Below are positions 1 to 6,402 of a stretch of 8,557 nucleotides of DNA, one piece after another; within the stretch, counting starts at the first letter, position 1, and each line of letters opens with the position of its first letter. The notes beneath the pieces are model-generated. The model searched no databases, had not been told where the DNA came from, and saw nothing but the letters and a program-made list of their open reading frames with translations. The position numbers and the translations under genes are program-made. The stretch is from Sphingomonadales bacterium (GTDB taxonomy: Bacteria; Pseudomonadota; Alphaproteobacteria; Sphingomonadales; Sphingomonadaceae). The stretch covers positions 1 through 8,557 of the forward strand of contig JAAFIT010000061.1 of assembly GCA_013298745.1 (NCBI GenBank). The letters are read 5' to 3'.

Positions 1-1
1 G

Positions 2-2428
2 CGGGCGTGGTTGGCAATTGTGTTGGCAGCAGGCAGCCTGTCGGCAATCAGCCGCGCACAACCGGCGGCACCAGCCGCTGCGACCATGCCACTTTCGGCA
101 GCATCGACTGCAAATCCGGCAGCTTGGCCCGCCGCCCGCAGCCCGGCCAGCCTGTCCTCCGCGGCCGACGAGCGGCGCATCTCGGCGATCATGGCGGGGA
201 TGACGCTCGAACAGAAGGTCGGTCAGCTTATTCAGGCCGATATCACGGCCATCACGCCCGAAGACCTTATGCGCTATCCGGTCGGCTCGATCCTCGCCGG
301 CGGCAACAGCGGCCCCTATGGCGACGAACGCGCCTCGGCCGCGACGTGGCTGAAGCTGGTATCGTCGTTCCGCGAAGCATCGCGCAAGGCCGGGGCAAAG
401 GTGCCGGTGCTGTTCGGCGTCGATGCCGTCCATGGCCACTCCAATGTTCCGGGGGCAACGCTGTTCCCGCACAACATCGGGCTGGGGGCGGCGCATGACC
501 CCGCGCTGATCGAACGGATCGGCGTGGTCACGGCTGCGGAAGTCGCCGGCACCGGTATCGACTGGACCTTCGCGCCGACTTTGGCAGTGCCGCAGGACTT
601 GCGCTGGGGTCGGAGTTACGAAGGCTATGCCGCCGACCCTGCGCTGGTCGCCGCCTATGCCAAGGCGATGGTGATCGGGCTGCAGGGCACTCTGGTCGCT
701 GGGAAGCCATTGCCGGCGAATCGCGTCGCCGCGACCGCAAAGCATTATCTGGCGGATGGCGGCACCACCGATGGCAAGGATCAGGGGGATGCAACGATCT
801 CCGAAGCGGAACTGGTTGCCAAGCACGCCCAAGGCTATCCGGCGGCGATCAACGCCGGGGCGCTGACCGTGATGGCCAGCTTTTCAACCTGGAACGGTGC
901 CAAGCATCACGGCAACCGGTCATTGTTGACCGATGTGTTGAAGGACCGGATGGGCTTTGCCGGGCTGGTGGTGGGAGACTGGAATGGCCATGGCCAGATC
1001 CCCGGCTGTACCGCCACCGATTGCCCGGCCGCCATCAATGCCGGGCTCGATCTGTTCATGGCGCCCGACAGCTGGAAGGAGCTCTACGCCAACACGCTGC
1101 GCGAGGCCCGGAACGGCACCATTCCCGCAGCGCGGATCGAGGATGCCGTGCGGCGGAACCTGCGCGTCAAGCTGCGTCTCGGCCTGCTTGATGATGCCAT
1201 GATCAATCGCGGCGATGCCGCTGCTGTGGGCGCACCGGCGCATCTTGCCGTGGCGCGTGAAGCCGTCGCCAAGTCACTTGTTCTGTTGAAAAACGCCGGC
1301 GGTGTCCTGCCGTTGAAGCCGGGTGCTTCGGTGCTGGTCGCCGGGTCCGGCGCTGATGACATGGCGATGCAGGCCGGTGGCTGGACGATCACCTGGCAAG
1401 GTACCGATACCAGCACTGCCGATTTCCCCAACGGCCAGACGATTGGCCGCGCCATTGCCACAGCGATCACCCAGTCCGGCGGCACGGCCAGCCTGTCGCC
1501 CGACGGGCGCTTCACCAAAACACCTGATGTGGCGGTGGTGGTGCTCGGTGAGCGCCCCTATGCTGAATTCCAGGGTGACCTGCAGGAACTCGCCTTCCGG
1601 ATCGGCAAGGAAGACGAAACGTTGATCGCCGACTTGAAGGCCAAGGGCGTTCGCGTTGTCACCGTGTTCCTGTCGGGTCGCCCGATGTTCACCGGCAAGC
1701 TGATCAACCAGTCCGACGCCTTTGTCGCGGCGTGGCTGCCGGGTAGCCAGGGGGCGGGCGTTGCCGATGTGCTCGTCGCCCGCGCCGATGGCCGGCCGGC
1801 GATGGACTTTACCGGTCGTCTGCCCTTTGCCTGGCCCGATGATGCGCGCTCGCCCGTTACCAAACCTCTGTTTCCCGCCGGCTTCGGGCTCGATTACGCG
1901 CACCCCGTCGCAGCTATTGCCGTGAACGAGGATCCGCGGGTCAAGCTGGCACCGGCCACAAGCGAGGATGTCTATATCGCGCGCGGCAAGATCCCCGATC
2001 CCTGGCGGCTCGGGCTCGATACGCCGGTGGTGGCCCGCTCGGTCGATCTTTCGGCGCAGGAAGACGCACGGCAGTTCACCTGGAATGGCCCGGGCGCTTT
2101 TGCGATCGACGGCCCGCCGGTCAATCTGACACGGCAGGCCGATGAAAGTTTTGTCCTGTTGCTCGATTGGCGGATCGACAAGGCCGTCCCGGGGCCGATC
2201 AAGGTGAGCTTTGGCGGCGGTACCATCGATCTGGGCAATATCGTTCGCGCCGCAAAGCCCGGCACGGTCATCCAGACACGGATTCCGCTGCATTGCTTCC
2301 GCGATGCCGGCGCCAATCTTGCCGCCGTAGGTTCGCCCTTGCGCGTGACAGCGCCTGCGGGTTTTGTCATGACACTGCGCACCGCGCGGGCAGAGGCCAT
2401 CGGCATGACAATGCCTTGCCCCGCCTAG
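2..2428 (+). CDS. Secreted family 3 glycoside hydrolase, exo-beta-glucanase (ExoP) type; 5' end outside the window
   Basis: This enzyme should remove glucose units from the non-reducing ends of beta-1,3/1,4-glucans or cello-oligosaccharides in the periplasm or outside the cell. The frame is open to the left edge and begins inside a signal peptide: a hydrophobic stretch followed by a likely cleavage site after ISRA, before QPAAP. The true start is therefore upstream, and the TTG at 11 is not convincing. Counting from that TTG, the N-terminal family 3 domain spans about residues 55-395, with the KH substrate-binding pair at 244-245 and the nucleophile Asp323 in VVGDWNGHG. The C-terminal family 3 domain (about 415-630) has the GGWTITWQG motif and a probable acid/base Glu519 in GERPYAEFQGD, as in barley beta-glucan exohydrolase. 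Residues from about 655 to the end match the extra ExoP-type beta-sandwich domain. A sugar permease gene follows after 29 bases. The family call is firm; the exact linkage specificity is inferred. Confidence 0.93.
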   Translation, partial: RAWLAIVLAAGSLSAISRAQPAAPAAATMPLSAASTANPAAWPAARSPASLSSAADERRISAIMAGMTLEQKVGQLIQADITAITPEDLMRYPVGSILAGGNSGPYGDERASAATWLKLVSSFREASRKAGAKVPVLFGVDAVHGHSNVPGATLFPHNIGLGAAHDPALIERIGVVTAAEVAGTGIDWTFAPTLAVPQDLRWGRSYEGYAADPALVAAYAKAMVIGLQGTLVAGKPLPANRVAATAKHYLADGGTTDGKDQGDATISEAELVAKHAQGYPAAINAGALTVMASFSTWNGAKHHGNRSLLTDVLKDRMGFAGLVVGDWNGHGQIPGCTATDCPAAINAGLDLFMAPDSWKELYANTLREARNGTIPAARIEDAVRRNLRVKLRLGLLDDAMINRGDAAAVGAPAHLAVAREAVAKSLVLLKNAGGVLPLKPGASVLVAGSGADDMAMQAGGWTITWQGTDTSTADFPNGQTIGRAIATAITQSGGTASLSPDGRFTKTPDVAVVVLGERPYAEFQGDLQELAFRIGKEDETLIADLKAKGVRVVTVFLSGRPMFTGKLINQSDAFVAAWLPGSQGAGVADVLVARADGRPAMDFTGRLPFAWPDDARSPVTKPLFPAGFGLDYAHPVAAIAVNEDPRVKLAPATSEDVYIARGKIPDPWRLGLDTPVVARSVDLSAQEDARQFTWNGPGAFAIDGPPVNLTRQADESFVLLLDWRIDKAVPGPIKVSFGGGTIDLGNIVRAAKPGTVIQTRIPLHCFRDAGANLAAVGSPLRVTAPAGFVMTLRTARAEAIGMTMPCPA

Positions 2429-2457
2429 GGCGCATGTGACCGGAGGGGAATAGCGAC

Positions 2458-3741
2458 ATGGCCTTGGCTCCATCAGTACCGACAGATGCAGGCGCTGCAG
2501 ACGGCGCGGCGATTAATGCGCCCGGCCTGCAAGGCTTTGTCTTTGCGCTGTTCTTCATCTTTGGCGGCATCACGTCGCTGAATGACGTGATCATCCCCAA
2601 GCTCAAGGGGCTGTTCACCCTCAGCTTCACCGAAGCCATGCTGGTGCAATTCTGCTTCTTCGCCGCCTATGCCATCATCGGCATCCCCGGTGCCCAGCTG
2701 GTCAAAAAAATCGGCTATATGCGCGGCGCGGTTGCGGGTCTGCTGACCATGATGGTCGGTTGCCTGCTGTTCGTGCCCGCGAGCCAGAACGCCTCTTATC
2801 CGCTGTTCCTCTTCGCACTGTTCGTTCTCGCGAGCGGCGTTGTTGTGGTGCAAGTCGTTGCCAACCCGCTGATTTCGCTACTTGGCCCGGCGCAGACATC
2901 GCACAGCCGCTTGACCTTTGCGCAGGCGTTCAACTCGCTCGGCACCACGATTTTCCCGCCCGTCGGCGCGGTCCTGCTGCTTGGCGGCGCCAGTGTCGTG
3001 GCGATCGACCAGTTGTCAGGCCCGGCGCTCGATGCCTATCGGGCGGCCGAAAGCCAGGTCATCGCCAATGCCTATCTGGCCCTTGCCGCAGCAATCGCGG
3101 TCGTTGCCGGTGTCGTATGGCTGTTTCGCAATCGGCTGAGCGGCGAACGCCATGAAGCCAGCAGCGTGATGGCGGGCCTGGCCTTGCTCAAGCGCCCGCG
3201 CTTCGGCTTTGGCGCGCTCTGCATCTTTCTCTATGTCGGCGCGGAAGTGGCGATCGGATCGCTGATCGTCAGCTATCTGATGCAATCAAGCGTGATGGGC
3301 CTGTCGGGCGAATCGGCTGGAAAGCTGATCGGCCTGTATTGGGGCGGCGCGATGGTCGGCCGCTTCATCGGGTCGGCGGTGTTGCGCAAGGTCAACCCGG
3401 GGCTGGCACTGGCCAGCGTTGCCTGTGGCGCGATCATGCTGATCCTGGTGTCCGCCAACAGCAGCGGGACCGTGGCCGGCTATAGCCTGCTGGCCATCGG
3501 CTTGATGAACGCCATCATGTTCCCGACGATCTTTTCGCTGGCGTGTGAAAAGCTCGGCCCAAGCGCTGCTGACGGATCCGGCATCATCAACGTCGCCATC
3601 TTCGGCGGCGCGGTCATTCCCTTGTTGACCGGTGTTCTGGCCGACAGTTCGGGCTCGCTGGCGCTATCGTTGGCGCTTCCCGCGCTGTGCTACGCTGTCA
3701 TTGCCGGCTTCGGCTGGTACGCGCGCCGGCCAGCAGACTGA
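2458..3741 (+). CDS. MFS sugar permease of the FucP/GluP family
   Basis: This is a 427-residue inner membrane transporter with about 12 hydrophobic segments, expected to import a hexose with protons (or sodium in some relatives). The family signature LNDVIIPKLK is in the first membrane segment. Its Asp43 corresponds to the essential Asp46 of E. coli FucP. The second signature, VANPLISLLGP, is preceded by Gln132 where FucP has the substrate-linked Glu135. From memory, Gln at this place is usual in glucose/galactose permeases, so glucose is a likelier cargo than fucose. The ATG at 2458 is supported by GGAGGGG at 2442-2448, nine bases upstream. The gene lies 29 bases after the glycoside hydrolase gene and is probably co-transcribed with it, so that released glucose is imported. 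The family is clear; the substrate is inferred. Confidence 0.92.
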   Translation: MALAPSVPTDAGAADGAAINAPGLQGFVFALFFIFGGITSLNDVIIPKLKGLFTLSFTEAMLVQFCFFAAYAIIGIPGAQLVKKIGYMRGAVAGLLTMMVGCLLFVPASQNASYPLFLFALFVLASGVVVVQVVANPLISLLGPAQTSHSRLTFAQAFNSLGTTIFPPVGAVLLLGGASVVAIDQLSGPALDAYRAAESQVIANAYLALAAAIAVVAGVVWLFRNRLSGERHEASSVMAGLALLKRPRFGFGALCIFLYVGAEVAIGSLIVSYLMQSSVMGLSGESAGKLIGLYWGGAMVGRFIGSAVLRKVNPGLALASVACGAIMLILVSANSSGTVAGYSLLAIGLMNAIMFPTIFSLACEKLGPSAADGSGIINVAIFGGAVIPLLTGVLADSSGSLALSLALPALCYAVIAGFGWYARRPAD

Positions 3742-3759
3742 ACCCAATCACTGGAGCAG

Positions 3760-3847
3760 CGTTGCTTCATCAAATGCATGCCGGGTCTTCGTACGGTTCG
3801 CGCCGCAGGGCCGCAGCGACCTTGTACGAAAATGCATTGAAGCAGCG
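3760..3847. repeat. Long imperfect hairpin (88 bases) between the permease and DUF808 genes
   Basis: Four stem segments nest in order. Bases 3760-3769 pair with 3838-3847 (10 pairs including one G-T). Bases 3774-3779 pair with 3832-3837 (ATGCAT). Bases 3788-3794 (TTCGTAC) pair with 3824-3830 (GTACGAA). A shorter inner stem joins 3795-3801 to 3816-3821. The 5' side carries bulges of 4 and 8 bases. No T-run follows, so this is not a standard intrinsic terminator. It could be a palindromic intergenic repeat, an mRNA-stabilising structure behind the permease gene, or a relic of a small mobile element. Confidence 0.6.
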
Positions 3848-3865
3848 ACAAACAGCACTTTACAG
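3837..3865 (+). promoter_or_regulatory. Possible sigma-70-type promoter for the DUF808 gene
   Basis: TTGAAG at 3837-3842 could be a -35 element. TTACAG at 3860-3865, after a 17-base spacer, could be a -10 element, although the match is only fair. Transcription would start near 3872 and give a leader of about 55 bases holding the hairpin at 3878-3897. The -35 lies in the 3' arm of the long hairpin. This is an eye match only. Confidence 0.3.
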
Positions 3866-3877
3866 CTGAGACAGGTT

Positions 3878-3897
3878 CGCAGACGAATGCGTCTGCG
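3878..3897 (+). promoter_or_regulatory. Perfect 8-bp hairpin upstream of the DUF808 ribosome-binding site
   Basis: CGCAGACG and CGTCTGCG are perfect inverted arms around the four-base loop AATG. The hairpin ends 18 bases before the AAGGA at 3916-3920 that serves the GTG start at 3928. There is no T-run, so it is not a typical terminator. It could be a leader stem-loop or an operator dyad. Confidence 0.5.
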
Positions 3898-3927
3898 CTC
3901 CATCGGGTCATCGGCAAGGATTTTTGG

Positions 3928-4863
3928 GTGGCAACTGGTTTCCTCGCGCTGCTTGATGATGTGGCAGCGATCGCCAAGGTCGCGGCGGCGTCGCTTGACG
4001 ACACGGCTGCGGCCGCAGCCAAGGCGTCTGCCAAGGCGGCCGGCGTTGTCATCGATGACGCCGCCGTCACGCCGCGCTATGTCCACGGCTTCACAGCTGA
4101 TCGCGAAATCCCGATCGTTGCCAAGATCGCGCGGGGCTCGCTCAAGAACAAGCTGGTGTTCCTGTTGCCGGGTGCTTTGTTGCTTAGCTGGCTGGCACCC
4201 TGGGCGATTACCCCGTTGCTGATGGCCGGCGGCGCCTATCTATGCTTCGAAGGCGCCGAAAAGCTCTATGAAATCTTCACGCCGCATGACGAAGCGGCGG
4301 ACAATCTGACCGACGAAGACCCGCGCGCCGTCGAGGACCGCATGGTCACCGGCGCCATCCGCACCGACATGATCCTGTCGGGCGAGATCATGGCGATCAC
4401 ACTGGCAAGCGTCAGCGACGTGCCCATCGCCGAACAAGCCGCTGTGCTCGCGGTGGTCGGTATTGGTATCACGGCGCTGGTTTATGGTGCGGTCGCGTTG
4501 ATCGTGAAGGCCGATGATGCCGGTTATGCGCTGGCACGGACCGGCTCACCATCGCTGCGCTGGCTGGGCCGCTTGCTGGTCAAGGGCATGCCGCCCTTCC
4601 TCAAGCTGCTCGCCTATATCGGCACCGCGGCGATGCTATGGGTGGGCGGTGGCATCGTCATCCACGGCATGGAGGAATTCGGCATCGCCGAACCAGGGCA
4701 CAGTATCCATCATTTCGCCGAAGCGGCCGGCGCCGGCATGGGCGCAATGGGCCCGACGGTGACCTGGCTGTTGAGCGCCCTCGGCTCCGGCATTTTCGGC
4801 GTCCTGCTCGGCGGCATCATCGTTGCGGTCCTGCACCTGCGACCCTGCAAGGCGGCACATTGA
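3928..4863 (+). CDS. DUF808 family (YedI-like) inner membrane protein
   Basis: The 311-residue product matches the YedI/DUF808 family along its whole length (E. coli YedI is about 305 residues). Family features visible are LLDDVAAIAKVAAASLDD at the N-terminus, REIPIVAKIARGSLKNKL near residues 60-76, PWAITPLLMAGGAYLCFEGAEK near 90-112 and RTDMILSGEIMAIT near 145-158. Hydrophobic segments lie at about 76-93, 95-110, 172-194, 224-246 and 278-304. The biochemical function of this family is not established. The start is GTG, chosen because AAGGA at 3916-3920 sits 7 bases upstream and because it begins exactly at the family's N-terminal motif. It has its own upstream gap and probably its own promoter. 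Its stop overlaps the putative -35 of the next gene. The family call is firm; the role is unknown. Confidence 0.9.
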   Translation: MATGFLALLDDVAAIAKVAAASLDDTAAAAAKASAKAAGVVIDDAAVTPRYVHGFTADREIPIVAKIARGSLKNKLVFLLPGALLLSWLAPWAITPLLMAGGAYLCFEGAEKLYEIFTPHDEAADNLTDEDPRAVEDRMVTGAIRTDMILSGEIMAITLASVSDVPIAEQAAVLAVVGIGITALVYGAVALIVKADDAGYALARTGSPSLRWLGRLLVKGMPPFLKLLAYIGTAAMLWVGGGIVIHGMEEFGIAEPGHSIHHFAEAAGAGMGAMGPTVTWLLSALGSGIFGVLLGGIIVAVLHLRPCKAAH

Positions 4864-4889
4864 CGGCTGCATGCCTTTGTGTGTTATAT
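4860..4889 (+). promoter_or_regulatory. Likely promoter of the lipoprotein gene
   Basis: TTGACG at 4860-4865 is a good -35 match and overlaps the DUF808 stop codon. TTATAT at 4884-4889, 18 bases further on, is a plausible -10 in otherwise GC-rich DNA. The -10 lies at the centre of the 12-bp inverted repeat at 4874-4905, as expected for an operator-controlled promoter. Transcription would begin near 4896, leaving a leader of about 20 bases with the Shine-Dalgarno sequence. Confidence 0.55.
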
Positions 4890-4905
4890 AGACAACACAC
4901 AAAGG
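4874..4905 (+). promoter_or_regulatory. Perfect 12-bp inverted repeat over the -10 and Shine-Dalgarno region of the lipoprotein gene
   Basis: The left arm CCTTTGTGTGTT (4874-4885) and right arm AACACACAAAGG (4894-4905) are perfectly complementary around the 8-base centre ATATAGAC. A perfect 12-bp match this close is very unlikely by chance. The right arm contains most of the AAAGGAG Shine-Dalgarno sequence (4901-4907) for the ATG at 4915. If transcription starts at the putative promoter, only part of the dyad is in the RNA, so it would act as a DNA operator. In read-through RNA from the DUF808 gene, the full hairpin would hide the ribosome-binding site. Confidence 0.85.
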
Positions 4906-4914
4906 AGCCTTTCG

Positions 4915-5478
4915 ATGTCGAAATCAGCGCTATGCCTAGCCACCACCGCCGTGTTGGCGTTGGCGGCCTGCAGCGACAGCAAGGTTGAAACCGAAAAGGC
5001 CGATACCGGCAGCAAGGTCAGCATCGCCATCGATGGCAATGCCGACAAAACCGAATCCAGCACTGACATCACCATCGATGGCGACACCGAGACCGGCAAG
5101 TTCGAGCTGAAATTGCCCGGCGGCATCGAAGCCAAGGTCAATCTGCCCGAAGGGGTCGGCGAAAATGGCAAATTCGATATCGACGGGGTCGGGATGTATC
5201 CCGGCGCCAAGGTGCGCGGTGTCAATGTCAATGCATCGGACGCCAAGACCACCAAACAGGCGGTGGTGAAGATCAGTTTTTCCGCGCCCGCCGATGCCGC
5301 TGCTGTCGCCGATTGGTATCAGCAGCAGTTCGATGCCAAGCAGAAGACCGTCACGCGCACCGGCGAAACCCTGTCCGGCACCACCGATGATGGCGATGCC
5401 TTCACGATTGCGCTTGATGCCGCCGGTACTGGCGCATCAAAGGGCCTGCTGACCATCATCGACCGCAAGGACAGTTAA
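4915..5478 (+). CDS. Small lipoprotein of unknown function
   Basis: The 187-residue product starts with a lipoprotein signal peptide. Basic Lys3 is followed by a hydrophobic stretch and the lipobox LAAC, with the modified cysteine at residue 19. Serine at position +2 gives no inner-membrane retention signal of the Asp type, so outer membrane attachment is likely. The mature part is acidic and rich in Asp, Gly, Lys and Thr, with short alternating stretches (SIAIDGNAD, DITIDGDTE, KFDIDGVG) that look like beta strands and turns. Residues about 120-185 (AVVKISFSAP, then ADWYQQQF, then LLTIIDR) look like a small alpha/beta module. I do not recognise a named family. The ATG at 4915 is chosen over the upstream in-frame GTG at 4879 because of the Shine-Dalgarno AAAGGAG and the position of the lipobox. 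It probably has its own promoter under dyad control. Confidence 0.85.
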   Translation: MSKSALCLATTAVLALAACSDSKVETEKADTGSKVSIAIDGNADKTESSTDITIDGDTETGKFELKLPGGIEAKVNLPEGVGENGKFDIDGVGMYPGAKVRGVNVNASDAKTTKQAVVKISFSAPADAAAVADWYQQQFDAKQKTVTRTGETLSGTTDDGDAFTIALDAAGTGASKGLLTIIDRKDS

Positions 5479-5484
5479 GCCAAC

Positions 5485-6381
5485 TCAGATTTCCCGGCTG
5501 TTGAAGGTATCGCACGCTGCAATCGTGCCTTCGGTCAGGCCGCGCATGAACCATTTGGTACGTTGCGCGCTTGAACCGTGGGTGAAGCTTTCGGGCACGA
5601 CAACGCCCTGCGCAGCGCGTTGCAACGTATCGTCACCGATGGCCGAAGCCGCGCGCATCGCTTCCTCGACATCGCCGGGTTCCAGCTTGCCGGCGTTGGC
5701 CTTCGCCCAGACGCCGGCGAGGCAATCGGCCTGAAGTTCCATCCGCACCTGGATGGCATTGCCCTGGGTCTTGGAGGCACGTGCTTGTGCCCGTTGAACC
5801 TGGTCGGAAATGCCAAGAAGCGTCTGGATATGGTGGCCGACTTCATGGGCAATGACATAGGCGGCGGCGAAATCGCCGGGGGCGCCAAAGCGACGGCTAA
5901 GTTCGTCAAAGAAGCTTTGATCCAGATAGACCTTCTGATCGGCCGGGCAATAAAATGGCCCCATCGCCGATTCGGCGGCGCCGCAACCCGATCGCACGCG
6001 GCCCGTAAACAGCACCAGCTTGGGTGGGCGATATGACGAACCGACTTCCTGCGCGAAGATGCGGCTCCAACTGTCTTCGGTCGTCGCCAGCACCTTGGCG
6101 ACAAACCGGTCCATATCGCTGGACGATTGCGGCGCGCTTGGCTGGCCGATCTGCTGTTGCGGCGCGCTCACCTGGCCGCCGCCGCCACCGCCACCGAGCA
6201 AGCTCAATGGGTTGATGCCGAACACCAGCGCCAGCACGATCAGAATGGCAATGCCGCCACAGCCCATGCCGCCGCCACCGAGCCGCAGGCCGCCACCGCC
6301 ACCCATGCTCGGAAAGCCGCCGCCGCCCTGGCCGCGCATGTCCTCGATGTTGCTGCTCTCGCGTTCGTCGTCGAGGTCCAT
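5485..6381 (-). CDS. Membrane-anchored neutral zinc metallopeptidase, YpfJ/PF04228 family
   Basis: This 298-residue protein belongs to the YpfJ-like putative neutral zinc metallopeptidases (E. coli YpfJ is about 287 residues). The N-terminus is a glycine-rich cytoplasmic tail, followed by one membrane segment at about 42-62 and a second glycine run. The catalytic domain has the zinc-binding HEVGHH motif with His179, Glu180 and His183, and a likely third ligand Glu215 in MELQADCLAGVWA. This layout places the protease domain in the periplasm. Natural substrates of the family are not known. The start ATG is preceded by AAAGGGGAG, lying in the 21-base gap behind the nuclease gene, so the two form an operon with the nuclease first. 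Its stop lies 7 bases from the stop of the convergent lipoprotein gene. The family call is firm. Confidence 0.92.
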   Translation of the reverse strand: MDLDDERESSNIEDMRGQGGGGFPSMGGGGGLRLGGGGMGCGGIAILIVLALVFGINPLSLLGGGGGGGQVSAPQQQIGQPSAPQSSSDMDRFVAKVLATTEDSWSRIFAQEVGSSYRPPKLVLFTGRVRSGCGAAESAMGPFYCPADQKVYLDQSFFDELSRRFGAPGDFAAAYVIAHEVGHHIQTLLGISDQVQRAQARASKTQGNAIQVRMELQADCLAGVWAKANAGKLEPGDVEEAMRAASAIGDDTLQRAAQGVVVPESFTHGSSAQRTKWFMRGLTEGTIAACDTFNSREI

Positions 6382-6402
6382 CTCGCTCCCCTTTGCGCCG
6401 TT

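Noticed and set aside
1274..2473. Long open frame (399 codons) on the - strand opposite the glycoside hydrolase gene
   Set aside because: The + strand product has clear family domains and catalytic residues across this region. The reverse frame gives no recognisable domain and is typical of GC-rich antisense frames.
3760..3897. Intrinsic terminator for the permease gene
   Set aside because: Neither the long hairpin nor the compact hairpin is followed by a run of T residues.
3632..4222. Open frame of 196 codons bridging the permease end, the intergenic gap and the DUF808 start
   Set aside because: It overlaps two real genes in another frame, is Arg/Ser-rich, and has no ribosome-binding site or recognisable domain.
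4879..4914. Earlier GTG start for the lipoprotein
   Set aside because: It would put 12 extra residues before the signal peptide and lies inside the dyad; the ATG at 4915 has a strong Shine-Dalgarno sequence and correct lipobox spacing.
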